Assembly: GCA_964348665.1 (NCBI GenBank)
Contig: CAYGDP010000018.1
Location: forward strand, 1-64,000
DNA: 64,000 bases
From: CAYGDP01 sp964348665
GTDB lineage: Bacteria; Verrucomicrobiota; Verrucomicrobiia; Palsa-1439; CAYGDP01
Direction of reading: 5' to 3'
A program made the position numbers and the translations under genes. Positions 56,991 through 63,861 of this stretch are shown in pieces. The notes below the pieces were generated by a model. That model ran no database searches. It was not told where the DNA came from and worked only from the letters and a program-made list of their open reading frames with translations. Every line of letters begins with the position of its first letter. The first letter of the stretch is position 1.

Positions 56991-58175
56991 ATGAAACGGA
57001 TTATCCCGCCTAGACTTTTGTTGTCAATGTGTCTCCTCGTCGGACTCGTCAGTTGTATCCGCCTCCAGGGTCAGGACGCTTCGAAAGAAAGGATCGCCAA
57101 GATGGAGAAAGTTACCGTTTATTTCGGCACTTATTCGGGTGGAAAAAGCAAAGGGATCTATGTCGGTGAGTTGGATTTGAAAAGTGGTTCACTCCAAAAT
57201 GTTACACTCGCCGCGGAAACGAAAAACCCGTCGTTCCTGGCAATTCATCCGAGTGGGAAATTCGTTTATGCCGTCGGGGAGATGGATCAATTCGACGGCA
57301 AAAAATCCGGCGCCGTTAGCGCCTACGCGCGCGACGTTGCCACCGGCAAACTGACGCTGCTCAATCAGCAACCGTCCCAGGGGCAGGGTCCGTGCCACAT
57401 CGCCGTGGATGCGGCTGGCAAATTCGCGTTTGTCGCCAACTACAGCAGCGGCACAGCGGGGGCGTTTCCCATCGGTGACGATGGAAAACTGGGCGAAGCA
57501 AGCGCCGCTGTGAAACACACGGGCAAAAGCGTCAATCCCCAGCGACAGCAAGCGCCCTATGCTCACTCCATCAATCTCGATCCCGCAAATCGGTTCGCGT
57601 TCGTCGCCGACCTCGGTATTGATAAAGTCATGATCTACCGCTTCGACGCGGGGAAGGGAACGCTCACAGCCAACGACCCGCCGTCGGTCTCGGTGCCGCC
57701 GGGCGGTGGTCCGCGTCATTTTGCATTTCATCCGAACGGTAAGTTCGCGTATGTCATCAACGAAATGGGTTCGACCGTGACGGCATTCACCTTCGATGCA
57801 ACAAAGGGTTCCCTGACGGAAATCCAGACGATCTCCACACTGCCCGCTGATTTTCAGGGGAACACCTCGACCGCCGAGGTACAGGTTCATCCGTCGGGAA
57901 AGTTTCTCTACGGCTCGAATCGTGGCCACGACAGCATCGCGATCTTCGGGATTGACGGTGCAACGGGAAAACTGGCTCCGATCGGTCACGAATCAACCCA
58001 GGGCAAAGTGCCGCGCAATTTCGGCATTGATCCAACGGGAACATGGCTGCTCGCGGCGAATCAGAACTCCGACTCCGTTGTAGTCTTCCGCATTGATTCG
58101 AAAACCGGCACGCTCAAGCCGACGGGCCAAACCGTTGAAGTCGGCAAACCGGTGTGCGTGAAGTTTGCGCCATGA
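56991..58175 (+). CDS. secreted lactonase-family seven-bladed beta-propeller protein
   Basis: 394 residues with a lipobox-like signal end (LVGLVSC). Repeated propeller blades are seen: VYFGTYSGGKSKGIYVG, SFLAIHPSGKFVYAV, GPCHIAVDAAGKFAFVANYSSG, GPRHFAFHPNGKFAYVINE, AEVQVHPSGKFLYGSNRGHDSI and VPRNFGIDPTGTWLLAANQNSD. This is the YbhE/6-phosphogluconolactonase family (PF10282). The cytosolic members hydrolyse 6-phosphogluconolactone; export here implies another lactone or sugar substrate. It follows the TonB receptor by 12 bp. Confidence 0.88.
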   Translation: MKRIIPPRLLLSMCLLVGLVSCIRLQGQDASKERIAKMEKVTVYFGTYSGGKSKGIYVGELDLKSGSLQNVTLAAETKNPSFLAIHPSGKFVYAVGEMDQFDGKKSGAVSAYARDVATGKLTLLNQQPSQGQGPCHIAVDAAGKFAFVANYSSGTAGAFPIGDDGKLGEASAAVKHTGKSVNPQRQQAPYAHSINLDPANRFAFVADLGIDKVMIYRFDAGKGTLTANDPPSVSVPPGGGPRHFAFHPNGKFAYVINEMGSTVTAFTFDATKGSLTEIQTISTLPADFQGNTSTAEVQVHPSGKFLYGSNRGHDSIAIFGIDGATGKLAPIGHESTQGKVPRNFGIDPTGTWLLAANQNSDSVVVFRIDSKTGTLKPTGQTVEVGKPVCVKFAP

Positions 58176-58184
58176 TAGGAAGGC

Positions 58185-59126
58185 TTACTTCGTCTCGCTG
58201 ATGCGTTTGATTTGTTGTTCTGTCCAGACCGCTTCGCCATCGAAGCCGTATGTTTTGTAAAAACGCTCCAGCGCGCGGTAGCGAGCCAAAACGCCGAACC
58301 CAACGCCATTGCCGAGTTTGCGCAAACAGACGGGACAAAGGTGCATCGGGCGCGAATCACCCTCGGCAAGATGGTTGATGCCATTGATGGCGCACCGAAA
58401 ATAAATGCAGTGTTTGATGCCGAAGAGATGGGTGATTTCGTGAGAGAGAATTTTACAGCAACGGCGAAGCAGGAGTTTGGGAGTGTCTCCAGTGCGTTTT
58501 TCGCCGTAGAACGCCGGATCGTATCGCGCAAAACTATACGCGCCGACTCGCTTCTCCGGCTGCGCCATCCCGAACACAAAGTTCCAGGATGGATCAGGAT
58601 ACAAGTCTTCCATCGTGATGCCGATCAAGGAGAACGCGTCCTCCGGGAGCTTTGGCTTTAGCATTGCGAGCAGGTCGTCGGCAAGTAGCTGACGCTTTTT
58701 TGTATTCGAGTTGATGCGATTGGTTATCGTTTTCAGATCGAGCGGTTGCGCCGGAAGAACAACCGTCTCAAGCCCGAAGAACGACGCCGTGTATTCTTGG
58801 AGCGCGTCGAGTGGAGGACTTTGGTCTTTGGGAAAGTCTCCGAGTGGCAGCAAATAAATCTTCCGTCGTGTTTTGTCAGGGCGATTGACTTTCGTGCGGA
58901 TAAATTGATCGAATGTCTGGCCGTCTTCTTCGTGTGCTCCCAGCCAATCATTTGGCTCTGGCGTTTCGATCGGGTCATAATACTTTGGATCAAGTGTGGT
59001 TTTCAAACCCGGCGATAAATTGTCAGTCGTTCCAATGGCGGCGGCGCGTTGCGCTTCGTTGGGAGGCTCGAATCCCGCCGCGATGCCACCGGCGAACAGT
59101 AATGCGATGATTAATCCATCCTTCAT
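58185..59126 (-). CDS. archaemetzincin-family zinc metalloprotease
   Basis: 313 residues with an N-terminal hydrophobic, signal-like segment (LIIALLFAGGIAAGF). The zinc motif HEITHLFGIKH (229-239) is directly followed by Cys240, Cys245 and then CPVC (264-267), the second structural zinc site unique to archaemetzincins. The Met normally two residues after the second Cys is Ile247. The active Glu230 is present. Archaemetzincins are aminopeptidase-like; those of bacteria are little studied. It is convergent with the lactonase gene (9-bp gap). Confidence 0.88.
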   Translation of the reverse strand: MKDGLIIALLFAGGIAAGFEPPNEAQRAAAIGTTDNLSPGLKTTLDPKYYDPIETPEPNDWLGAHEEDGQTFDQFIRTKVNRPDKTRRKIYLLPLGDFPKDQSPPLDALQEYTASFFGLETVVLPAQPLDLKTITNRINSNTKKRQLLADDLLAMLKPKLPEDAFSLIGITMEDLYPDPSWNFVFGMAQPEKRVGAYSFARYDPAFYGEKRTGDTPKLLLRRCCKILSHEITHLFGIKHCIYFRCAINGINHLAEGDSRPMHLCPVCLRKLGNGVGFGVLARYRALERFYKTYGFDGEAVWTEQQIKRISETK

Positions 59127-59296
59127 TCATCGGAATTCTCGCCCAGTTTCGTCGAATCCGCAAGACTTGGAGTGGAACCCCAACCCGAACGGACTATTCG
59201 CTCGCTGCAGCGGGCAAGAAACACAAATCCGAATAGGTTTTGTGACTTTTGTGCCCTCCAAAAAGCTTGGCGGGTAAACATTTTTTGTGGCCATCA

Positions 59297-59767
59297 CTAA
59301 ATTTTCTGTTTCGCCAATTTCTTCAACTCGGACGAAAGGACAAATTCGCGTGACTTCATTTTGAACAGTTCGTTCACCGTTTTGCCAATAACATCGAACC
59401 GCTTTTCCGCCGCTGTCCCGATCATGCCACAAACAGCTGTGCCAACATGCGCTTTGACGAACAAGTAGCAATCGGGGCTGAATCGCGCGAGACAATTTTT
59501 GGTTTCACGACGAAGGCTTCGCAGCGCGCGAATCGCTCCCGGCGGTCGTTCGATGGGAAAAATCATCAGGGCGGCGTCCCCCATGAACTTGATGACTTGT
59601 CCATCCGCTTTTTTCACAACCGCGTCAACGATCTCGTAAAACTCGTCTAGCAAGTCGAAAGTTTCCCGGTCGGTTTTCGTCTGCGCCGCTCGCGCAAACC
59701 CGGCGATGTCTGCCGTCGCCACAATTAGGCGTAGTTCGACAGGGGAGGAAAGTAGGCTTTTCTTCAT
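59297..59767 (-). CDS. stand-alone class III adenylate/guanylate cyclase-like domain
   Basis: 156 residues consisting only of a class III nucleotidyl-cyclase homology domain. TADIAGFARAA (Asp20) and IKFMGDAALMIFP (Asp64) give the two metal-binding aspartates. AHVGTAVCGMIGTAAEKRFDVIGKTVN (residues 112-138) matches the DVIGxxVN region that carries Asp and Asn for the base and transition state. No membrane, sensor or receiver domain is attached. It may make cAMP or cGMP, or act as a regulatory relic; activity needs dimerisation. It is divergent from the DtxR-type regulator gene. Confidence 0.82.
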   Translation of the reverse strand: MKKSLLSSPVELRLIVATADIAGFARAAQTKTDRETFDLLDEFYEIVDAVVKKADGQVIKFMGDAALMIFPIERPPGAIRALRSLRRETKNCLARFSPDCYLFVKAHVGTAVCGMIGTAAEKRFDVIGKTVNELFKMKSREFVLSSELKKLAKQKI

Positions 59768-59985
59768 GAGAGAGCTTTTCTGAATCGTTTGAATTGCGAG
59801 CAGCCTACTCTCGGCAAATCATAAGTCAAGGCGCGACCGGATAAGCGATGTGTCAAGAGCTGAAGCAATCAAAACTATCGTGTTATTCGCGAAATTCGTG
59901 GTTTATCAAATAATTATGCGCTGCATAAGATTTTTTGCCATAATTCAATTACCCCAAAGTCAACAATTAGTCACACTAACTTTTT

Positions 59986-60015
59986 GTTTGACATATCAAA
60001 CAGTTGGAATATACT
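59986..60015 (+). promoter_or_regulatory. promoter and operator-like repeat of the DtxR-family regulator gene
   Basis: TTGACA (59988-59993), a 16-base spacer and TATACT (60010-60015) form a near-consensus sigma-70 promoter. The -35 lies inside a perfect inverted repeat, GTTTGA (59986-59991), CATA, TCAAAC (59996-60001). The start of transcription would be about 60022, three bases before the ATG at 60025, so the mRNA should be leaderless; no Shine-Dalgarno site exists. A regulator bound to the repeat would block RNA polymerase, consistent with autoregulation. Confidence 0.65.
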
Positions 60016-60024
60016 TCGACCAGC

Positions 60025-60507
60025 ATGGAAACTTGGAAAGAGTTTGAGCACAACGAGCTGACGCATAGCGCGGCGCATCATCTTATTGCCATTCACGAGC
60101 TTGGCCTCGAATACGGCGGCTGGGCGCGTGTCTCCGACATCGCCAAACACCTTAGCATCACCCGTGGCAGTGTCTCGATCAACCTGCGGACTCTCAAGAA
60201 ACGCGGTTTGGTCGAGACCGATTCGCATCGGCAGGTAAAGCTTTCGCTCAAAGGCCAAAAAATCGTGCAGGGTGTTATCGGAAAAAAAGCCGTGCTGAAA
60301 TCGTTTCTGACCGATGTATTGGGCGTGGCCGAGCCGCAAGCGGAAATTGATAGTTGCAAGGTCGAGCATCTCATCAGCGACCCGACCGGTGAACGGCTGG
60401 TGCAATTCATGAAATTTCTCGAATCCGATTCCGCACTACGAGACGAATTGCTGACGCGATTCAAGGAAAATCGGGCGGATGCAAAAATACTCACTCCGAC
60501 AACATGA
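60025..60507 (+). CDS. DtxR/MntR-family metal-dependent transcriptional regulator
   Basis: 160 residues from ATG at 60025; a TTG at 60004 is open but overlaps the -10 box. The N-terminal winged HTH reads ARVSDIAKHLSITRGSVSINLRTLKKRGLVE; the dimerisation helix IDSCKVEHLISDPTGERLVQF is characteristic. By-eye alignment with DtxR puts Cys111, Glu114 and His115 at the primary metal site, and His18 where DtxR has Met10, while the ancillary-site residues seem missing. The Cys resembles iron-type DtxR/IdeR more than Mn-type MntR. No SH3 domain is present. A ferritin-like protein and a PhnDCE-type importer follow. Confidence 0.88.
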   Translation: METWKEFEHNELTHSAAHHLIAIHELGLEYGGWARVSDIAKHLSITRGSVSINLRTLKKRGLVETDSHRQVKLSLKGQKIVQGVIGKKAVLKSFLTDVLGVAEPQAEIDSCKVEHLISDPTGERLVQFMKFLESDSALRDELLTRFKENRADAKILTPTT

Positions 60508-60938
60508 GCAAACACGCGACCAAAGTCAGCCGCGAAGAAATCGTGGACGAATTGAACGGCTTGATGGCCGAAGAGGCCGAAGCCTATCTGCGTTATTTCC
60601 AGCTTCGGTATCGGCTCAACGACGCCGACCGCAAGAAGGCGGAGAAATTTTTTGACGGAGCGATGAAGGAAACCGCCGAGCACGCCGAAGCGATCGCCGC
60701 GCACATTCGCAAGCTCGGCCATACGCCGCGACTGAAGATTCACGTGGATCTGGAAGGCAAGCCGATCAGTTTTCTCGATGCGCTGGCCGAGGCGCTTTGT
60801 TTTGAGCAGCAAGCGCTCGACGCGTACAAGGATTTGCTCCCGCGCGTGAAAGGCGACCCGGCGCTGGAGGCGTTTGTGAGGCAGCAGGTTGCCACCGAGA
60901 CCGAACACGTCGAGGAGATCGAGCAGCTTTTGAAGTGA
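60504..60938 (+). CDS. ferritin-like/rubrerythrin-type four-helix protein
   Basis: 144 residues overlapping the regulator by 4 bp. Four helices carry repeated carboxylate/His patterns: LMAEEAEAYLRYFQL, MKETAEHAEAIAAHI, LCFEQQALDAYKDL and QVATETEHVEEIEQLL. This is the ferritin-like superfamily arrangement that binds a di-iron or di-manganese centre. It probably stores or oxidises metal, or protects from peroxide. Distinction between bacterioferritin, rubrerythrin-like and Dps-like subfamilies is not possible; no rubredoxin tail is present. Translational coupling to a DtxR-type repressor fits metal homeostasis. Confidence 0.87.
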   Translation: MSKHATKVSREEIVDELNGLMAEEAEAYLRYFQLRYRLNDADRKKAEKFFDGAMKETAEHAEAIAAHIRKLGHTPRLKIHVDLEGKPISFLDALAEALCFEQQALDAYKDLLPRVKGDPALEAFVRQQVATETEHVEEIEQLLK

Positions 60939-60978
60939 CCCCGTGAGGGGTGTTGCCCCAACGTGGTCGAGAAAAAAT

Positions 60979-61141
60979 TTGAGGGCCGCGGGCGAAGTTG
61001 GCACGACGCCGCAGACCCTCAATGAGAAACGCCGTGAAGCGTCTTCTCGGCCTTGAACATAGGCCGTGGCGCGAGTGTTTGCAACGACAAACACTTCGCA
61101 GAAACGACCGAGACCCGTGCCAGTCTCGATTTTGGAGACTG
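60979..61141 (+). promoter_or_regulatory. structured leader with mutually exclusive hairpins hiding the ribosome site
   Basis: The 206-bp gap before the outer-membrane gene is dense in stems: TTGAGGG (60979) with CCCTCAA (61016); GAGAAACGC (61024) with GCGTCTTCTC; GGCC (61049) with GGCC (61062); GCGAGTGTTTG (61071) with CAAACACTTCGC (61088), one bulge. Then CGAGAC (61109-61114) pairs with GTCTCG (61123-61128), or alternatively CAGTCTC (61121-61127) pairs with GAGACTG (61135-61141), which contains the GGAG ribosome site for GTG 61145. The last two stems share bases and exclude each other, as in a translational riboswitch or thermosensor. No known riboswitch class is recognised. Confidence 0.55.
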
Positions 61142-61144
61142 ACA

Positions 61145-62029
61145 GTGCAAAAACGATTGATGATGACAGCGATGCTGCTGACCGCAACAACGACGAACTG
61201 GTTGGGCGCGCAGGAACAAAAGCCTGCGACGCTTCCGCCTGTTGTTGTCACCGAACCGAAACCGCTCCTCGAAGAGACCGCTGTTGGCCCCAACGCGCAG
61301 CCTCGATGGACGACCAGCGGACGATTGACGCCGAACACGCGCGCGTATGTGTTGCCGCCGTGGAAGGTTGAATTTGCGCAGTGGTGGAAGGCCGATTGGC
61401 CACGCGACGGTAAAGCGCGTCACCGGTTTCAGGAGGAAATCGAGATCGGATTGCCGCACCGGTTTCAACTCGATCTCTACGAAAACTGGCAACGGGGCCG
61501 AGACGGTGAAGTTCGTCACACCGGCGCACAGGTCGAGCTCCGCTACGCGCTGGCCGATTGGGGTAAAATCCCGCTGAACCCGACGCTCTACGCGGAATGG
61601 AAATTTAACGAAGAAGAAGCCGATGCCATCGAATTGAAATTGTTGCTAACGGAAGAGCTCGCGCCGCGCTGGCATTGGGGTTTCAACGCCACTTGGGAAC
61701 AACAAGTCGGTGATAGTCGCGAAACCGAGTGGGCGGCCAGCCAGGGCGTCACCTACACTTTGATCGACGACAAATTGAGCGCAGGGTTGGAAATGGTCTT
61801 CGAGCATGCCAGCGAAAAAGGTTCTCGCAGCAATCCCGGCGTTGAGTTTCTCATCGGTCCCAGTGTTGTTTGGCAAATCTGTCCGCGCACTCGGTTCAGT
61901 GTGGTCAGTCTGTTCGGCGCGACGGACGATTCACCCGAGTTTATGACGATCGCCAACTTCAGTATCGCGTTTGGCGGCGGTGCGGACGAAAAAGGCGGTC
62001 CTGCCCCGATTTCCATCAAGAGCAAATGA
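61145..62029 (+). CDS. outer-membrane beta-barrel protein of the metal/Phn-like locus
   Basis: 294 residues from GTG at 61145, with GGAG seven bases upstream; the open frame to 60998 has no family-like sequence. The signal peptide is MMTAMLLTATTTNWLGAQ. PPVVVTEPKPLLEETAVGP is TonB-box-like. The rest alternates amphipathic strands: WKVEFAQWWKADWPRD, FQEEIEIGLPHRFQLDLYENWQ, GAQVELRYALADWG, LSAGLEMVFEHASEKG and ANFSIAFGGG. It ends one base before the binding-protein gene (TGATATG). It could be the outer-membrane port of the following ABC importer. Family not named with confidence. Confidence 0.75.
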   Translation: MQKRLMMTAMLLTATTTNWLGAQEQKPATLPPVVVTEPKPLLEETAVGPNAQPRWTTSGRLTPNTRAYVLPPWKVEFAQWWKADWPRDGKARHRFQEEIEIGLPHRFQLDLYENWQRGRDGEVRHTGAQVELRYALADWGKIPLNPTLYAEWKFNEEEADAIELKLLLTEELAPRWHWGFNATWEQQVGDSRETEWAASQGVTYTLIDDKLSAGLEMVFEHASEKGSRSNPGVEFLIGPSVVWQICPRTRFSVVSLFGATDDSPEFMTIANFSIAFGGGADEKGGPAPISIKSK

Positions 62030-62030
62030 T

Positions 62031-62903
62031 ATGAAGAAAGCTCTACTCCTATTTTTCTTTCTTACGGTTGCCGCCAACGCCGCGGATCCCGACACTCTCA
62101 TTCTCGCTTTCCAGCCGCAGGAAAATCCGGAGAAACTTCAGCTCAACGCCGAAGCGATGGCGAAGTTTGTCGGCGGCGAAATTGGGATGCCGACGAAAAT
62201 CTTTCTTCCCACCGATTATGCCGCGGTCGTCGAGGCGCTCCGCGCCGATCACGCGCACGTCGCCTATTTCAGCGCTTGGCCGTACCTGCTCGCGCACAAT
62301 CTCGCCGGCGTGGACGTGATTCTTGCCGAGGAACGCGGTGGCAAGACGGGTTACACGTCACGGTGGTATACGCTGGAAGGCAGCGGCATCACGAAACTTG
62401 CTGACGCCCGCGGGAAAAAAGCCGCGTTCACATCGCCCACTTCCACGTCCGGCTACGTTTTTCCTTATGCCAAGCTGATTCAGGAGGGTTTGTTGCCCGA
62501 GAAAGGCGACCCCAAAACATTCTTTTCGCAAGTCCTCTTCGCGGGCGGTTACGAGCAGGCGCTCAAGGCTCTCCTCAATGGCCAGGTGGACATCGCGGCC
62601 GCCAGTGACTACGCGCTCCCGCGATTTCTCACGCCGGACGAGCAGAAACGCGTGAAAATCGTCAGTGAACAAGGTCCGGTGCCGACCCACTGCATCGCCG
62701 TCAAAGGCAATCTCTCCATCGAACTACGCGACAAAATTAAGGCCGCGTTTCTAAAACTCAAGGCGCCTGAGCACAAAGATCTGCTAAAAACTCTCTATGG
62801 CGCGGAGAAACTCGCTGAAGTCAAACACGCGCATCACGTTGGTCCGATGGCCGCCGCCCTTCGCGTTACCGGATTGCAATTCGATTTGAGCAAGAAAAAA
62901 TGA
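62031..62903 (+). CDS. PhnD-like periplasmic substrate-binding protein
   Basis: 290 residues with a signal peptide (KKALLLFFFLTVAANA). The phosphate/phosphite/phosphonate binding-protein family (PhnD-type, type II fold) is seen in LILAFQPQENPEKLQLNAEA, FLPTDYAAVVEALRADHAHVAYFSAWPY (residues 64-91), TSPTSTSGYVFPYAKLI (the phosphonate-type SxxSTSG loop) and VPTHCIAVKGNLS. In E. coli PhnD binds alkylphosphonates, but no C-P lyase or phosphonatase gene is next to it. Linkage to a DtxR-type repressor and a ferritin-like protein suggests metal or a metal chelate. Overlaps the ATPase gene by 4 bp. Confidence 0.85.
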   Translation: MKKALLLFFFLTVAANAADPDTLILAFQPQENPEKLQLNAEAMAKFVGGEIGMPTKIFLPTDYAAVVEALRADHAHVAYFSAWPYLLAHNLAGVDVILAEERGGKTGYTSRWYTLEGSGITKLADARGKKAAFTSPTSTSGYVFPYAKLIQEGLLPEKGDPKTFFSQVLFAGGYEQALKALLNGQVDIAAASDYALPRFLTPDEQKRVKIVSEQGPVPTHCIAVKGNLSIELRDKIKAAFLKLKAPEHKDLLKTLYGAEKLAEVKHAHHVGPMAAALRVTGLQFDLSKKK

Positions 62904-63703
62904 CACCGATCGCTACACAAACGCCGTCCCTGCGCGCCGCCCAGCGCGAGATGACACTTCTGAACGTAGATGAATTACACGTCCGTTACCCGGGCTCTCC
63001 GGAGCGGGGCGCCCTGCGCGACGTTTCGTTCCGCATTTCTCCGGGCGAATTCGTCGCCGTGATCGGTCGCAGCGGCGCGGGCAAAAGCTCGCTGCTGCAC
63101 GCGCTCGGTGGCGTACTGATGCCGGAAAGCGGCGCGATTCAATGGAATCATCTTCAATCGGTGGCACAGGCTTGCCCGCCAAGGTGGGCGTCCCTGCCTG
63201 TGCGGACCGCACTCCTCTTTCAAAACCACCGTCTTGTGCCCCCGCTTTCGGCGCTGACCAACGTTTGCAGCGGATCGCTGGGAGAACAGCCGTGGACGAA
63301 AACGCTCTTCGGTTTTTCCGCCGATACCAAAACTCGCGCGGAACGCTGGCTGACGGCCGTTGGCCTTCGGGACAAGCTTCACTCACCCGCGCGCAAACTA
63401 AGCGGTGGCGAGCAGCAGCGTGTTGCCATTGCCCGTGCGTTGATGCAGGAACCGAGGGTGCTGCTGGCTGACGAACCGGTGGCGAGTCTCGATGCCGAGA
63501 CTGCCAACGAAATCATGCTGTTGCTCCAGTCTCTCAACCAAAAACAAGGCGCAACGATTCTCTGTGTGCTGCACGATTTGGAGATGGTCGAGCGATTCGC
63601 CTCGCGCGCGCTGCTCCTCGATCGGGGCGAATTGGTGTATGACGGCTGCCCGCGAGGGATCCAGGAAATCGTTCGCGAAAAACTTTCATGGAAGACGCTT
63701 TGA
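62900..63703 (+). CDS. PhnC-like ABC transporter ATPase with in-frame palindromic insertion
   Basis: 267 residues. Walker A IGRSGAGKSSLLHAL (about 55-69), Q-loop ALLFQNHRLVPPLSALTNV, signature KLSGGEQQRVAIARAL, Walker B VLLADEPVASLD, and switch His in CVLHDLEMVE are present. ALTNVCSGSLG is typical of PhnC (NVLxGxLG). Between Walker A and the Q-loop the peptide SVAQACPPRWASLPV is encoded by a 40-nt palindrome (63164-63203) and appears inserted where PhnC usually has a short loop. An ATG (63688) inside the 3' end begins a short frame leading to the permease gene. Confidence 0.88.
   Translation: MTPIATQTPSLRAAQREMTLLNVDELHVRYPGSPERGALRDVSFRISPGEFVAVIGRSGAGKSSLLHALGGVLMPESGAIQWNHLQSVAQACPPRWASLPVRTALLFQNHRLVPPLSALTNVCSGSLGEQPWTKTLFGFSADTKTRAERWLTAVGLRDKLHSPARKLSGGEQQRVAIARALMQEPRVLLADEPVASLDAETANEIMLLLQSLNQKQGATILCVLHDLEMVERFASRALLLDRGELVYDGCPRGIQEIVREKLSWKTL
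63164..63203. repeat. 40-nt in-frame palindromic element inside the PhnC-like gene
   Basis: GCACAGGC (63164-63171) and GCCTGTGC (63196-63203) are perfect complements, and GCCCGCC (63174-63180) pairs with GGTGGGC (63183-63189) with one G-T pair. The element encodes the extra peptide before the Q-loop and keeps the frame of the ATPase. Confidence 0.7.
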
Positions 63704-63861
63704 AAACATTTGGAGTGCTTTCCGTTCGGCGACGGTCTCCTGACCGCGCCGTTGCTGTTGACAGTATGGTCAACACGCGGGGAGACCTTCGGTCAGATAT
63801 TGGGCGGGGTCAGGAGACCCTCGCCCAACTGTGGGAAAATTTGGCGGGACGGAGATTCTAA
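63688..63861 (+). CDS. short frame linking the PhnC-like and PhnE-like genes (doubtful gene)
   Basis: A 57-codon frame starts at ATG 63688 inside the ATPase gene and stops at TAA 63859-63861, whose last A is the first base of the permease ATG (TAATG). It begins MEDALKTFGV, echoing the permease start MEDAVKNKK. The rest (SVRRRSPDRAVAVDSM and on) is encoded by the inverted-repeat element. It is probably not a functional protein but the displaced old permease start. Its translation could couple the two genes. Confidence 0.3.
   Translation: MEDALKTFGVLSVRRRSPDRAVAVDSMVNTRGDLRSDIGRGQETLAQLWENLAGRRF
63728..63825. repeat. inverted-repeat element between the PhnC-like and PhnE-like genes
   Basis: An 18-nt arm at 63728-63745 (GGCGACGGTCTCCTGACC) and its inverted copy at 63808-63825 match at 17 of 18 positions. 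Inside lie GTTGAC (63757-63762) with GTCAAC (63769-63774), and GGAGACC (63781-63787), which can also pair with the left arm. The 12-bp word ATGGAAGACGCT occurs on both sides, at 63688-63699 and 63861-63872. It looks like a miniature mobile or REP-pair element inserted at the gene junction. Confidence 0.7.

Noticed and set aside
60939..60961. CCCC-GTGA-GGGG and GGGG-TGTTG-CCCC as a terminator after the ferritin-like gene
   Set aside because: Stems are only four pairs long, they share the same G-run, and no T-tract follows.
60979..61141. Leader as a cobalamin or yybP-ykoY manganese riboswitch
   Set aside because: I could not find the conserved loop words of these classes; the resemblance is limited to several stems and a ribosome-site hairpin.
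60093..61190. 365-codon minus-strand frame across the regulator, ferritin and leader region
   Set aside because: It runs antisense to two well-supported genes and a structured leader; no known motif.
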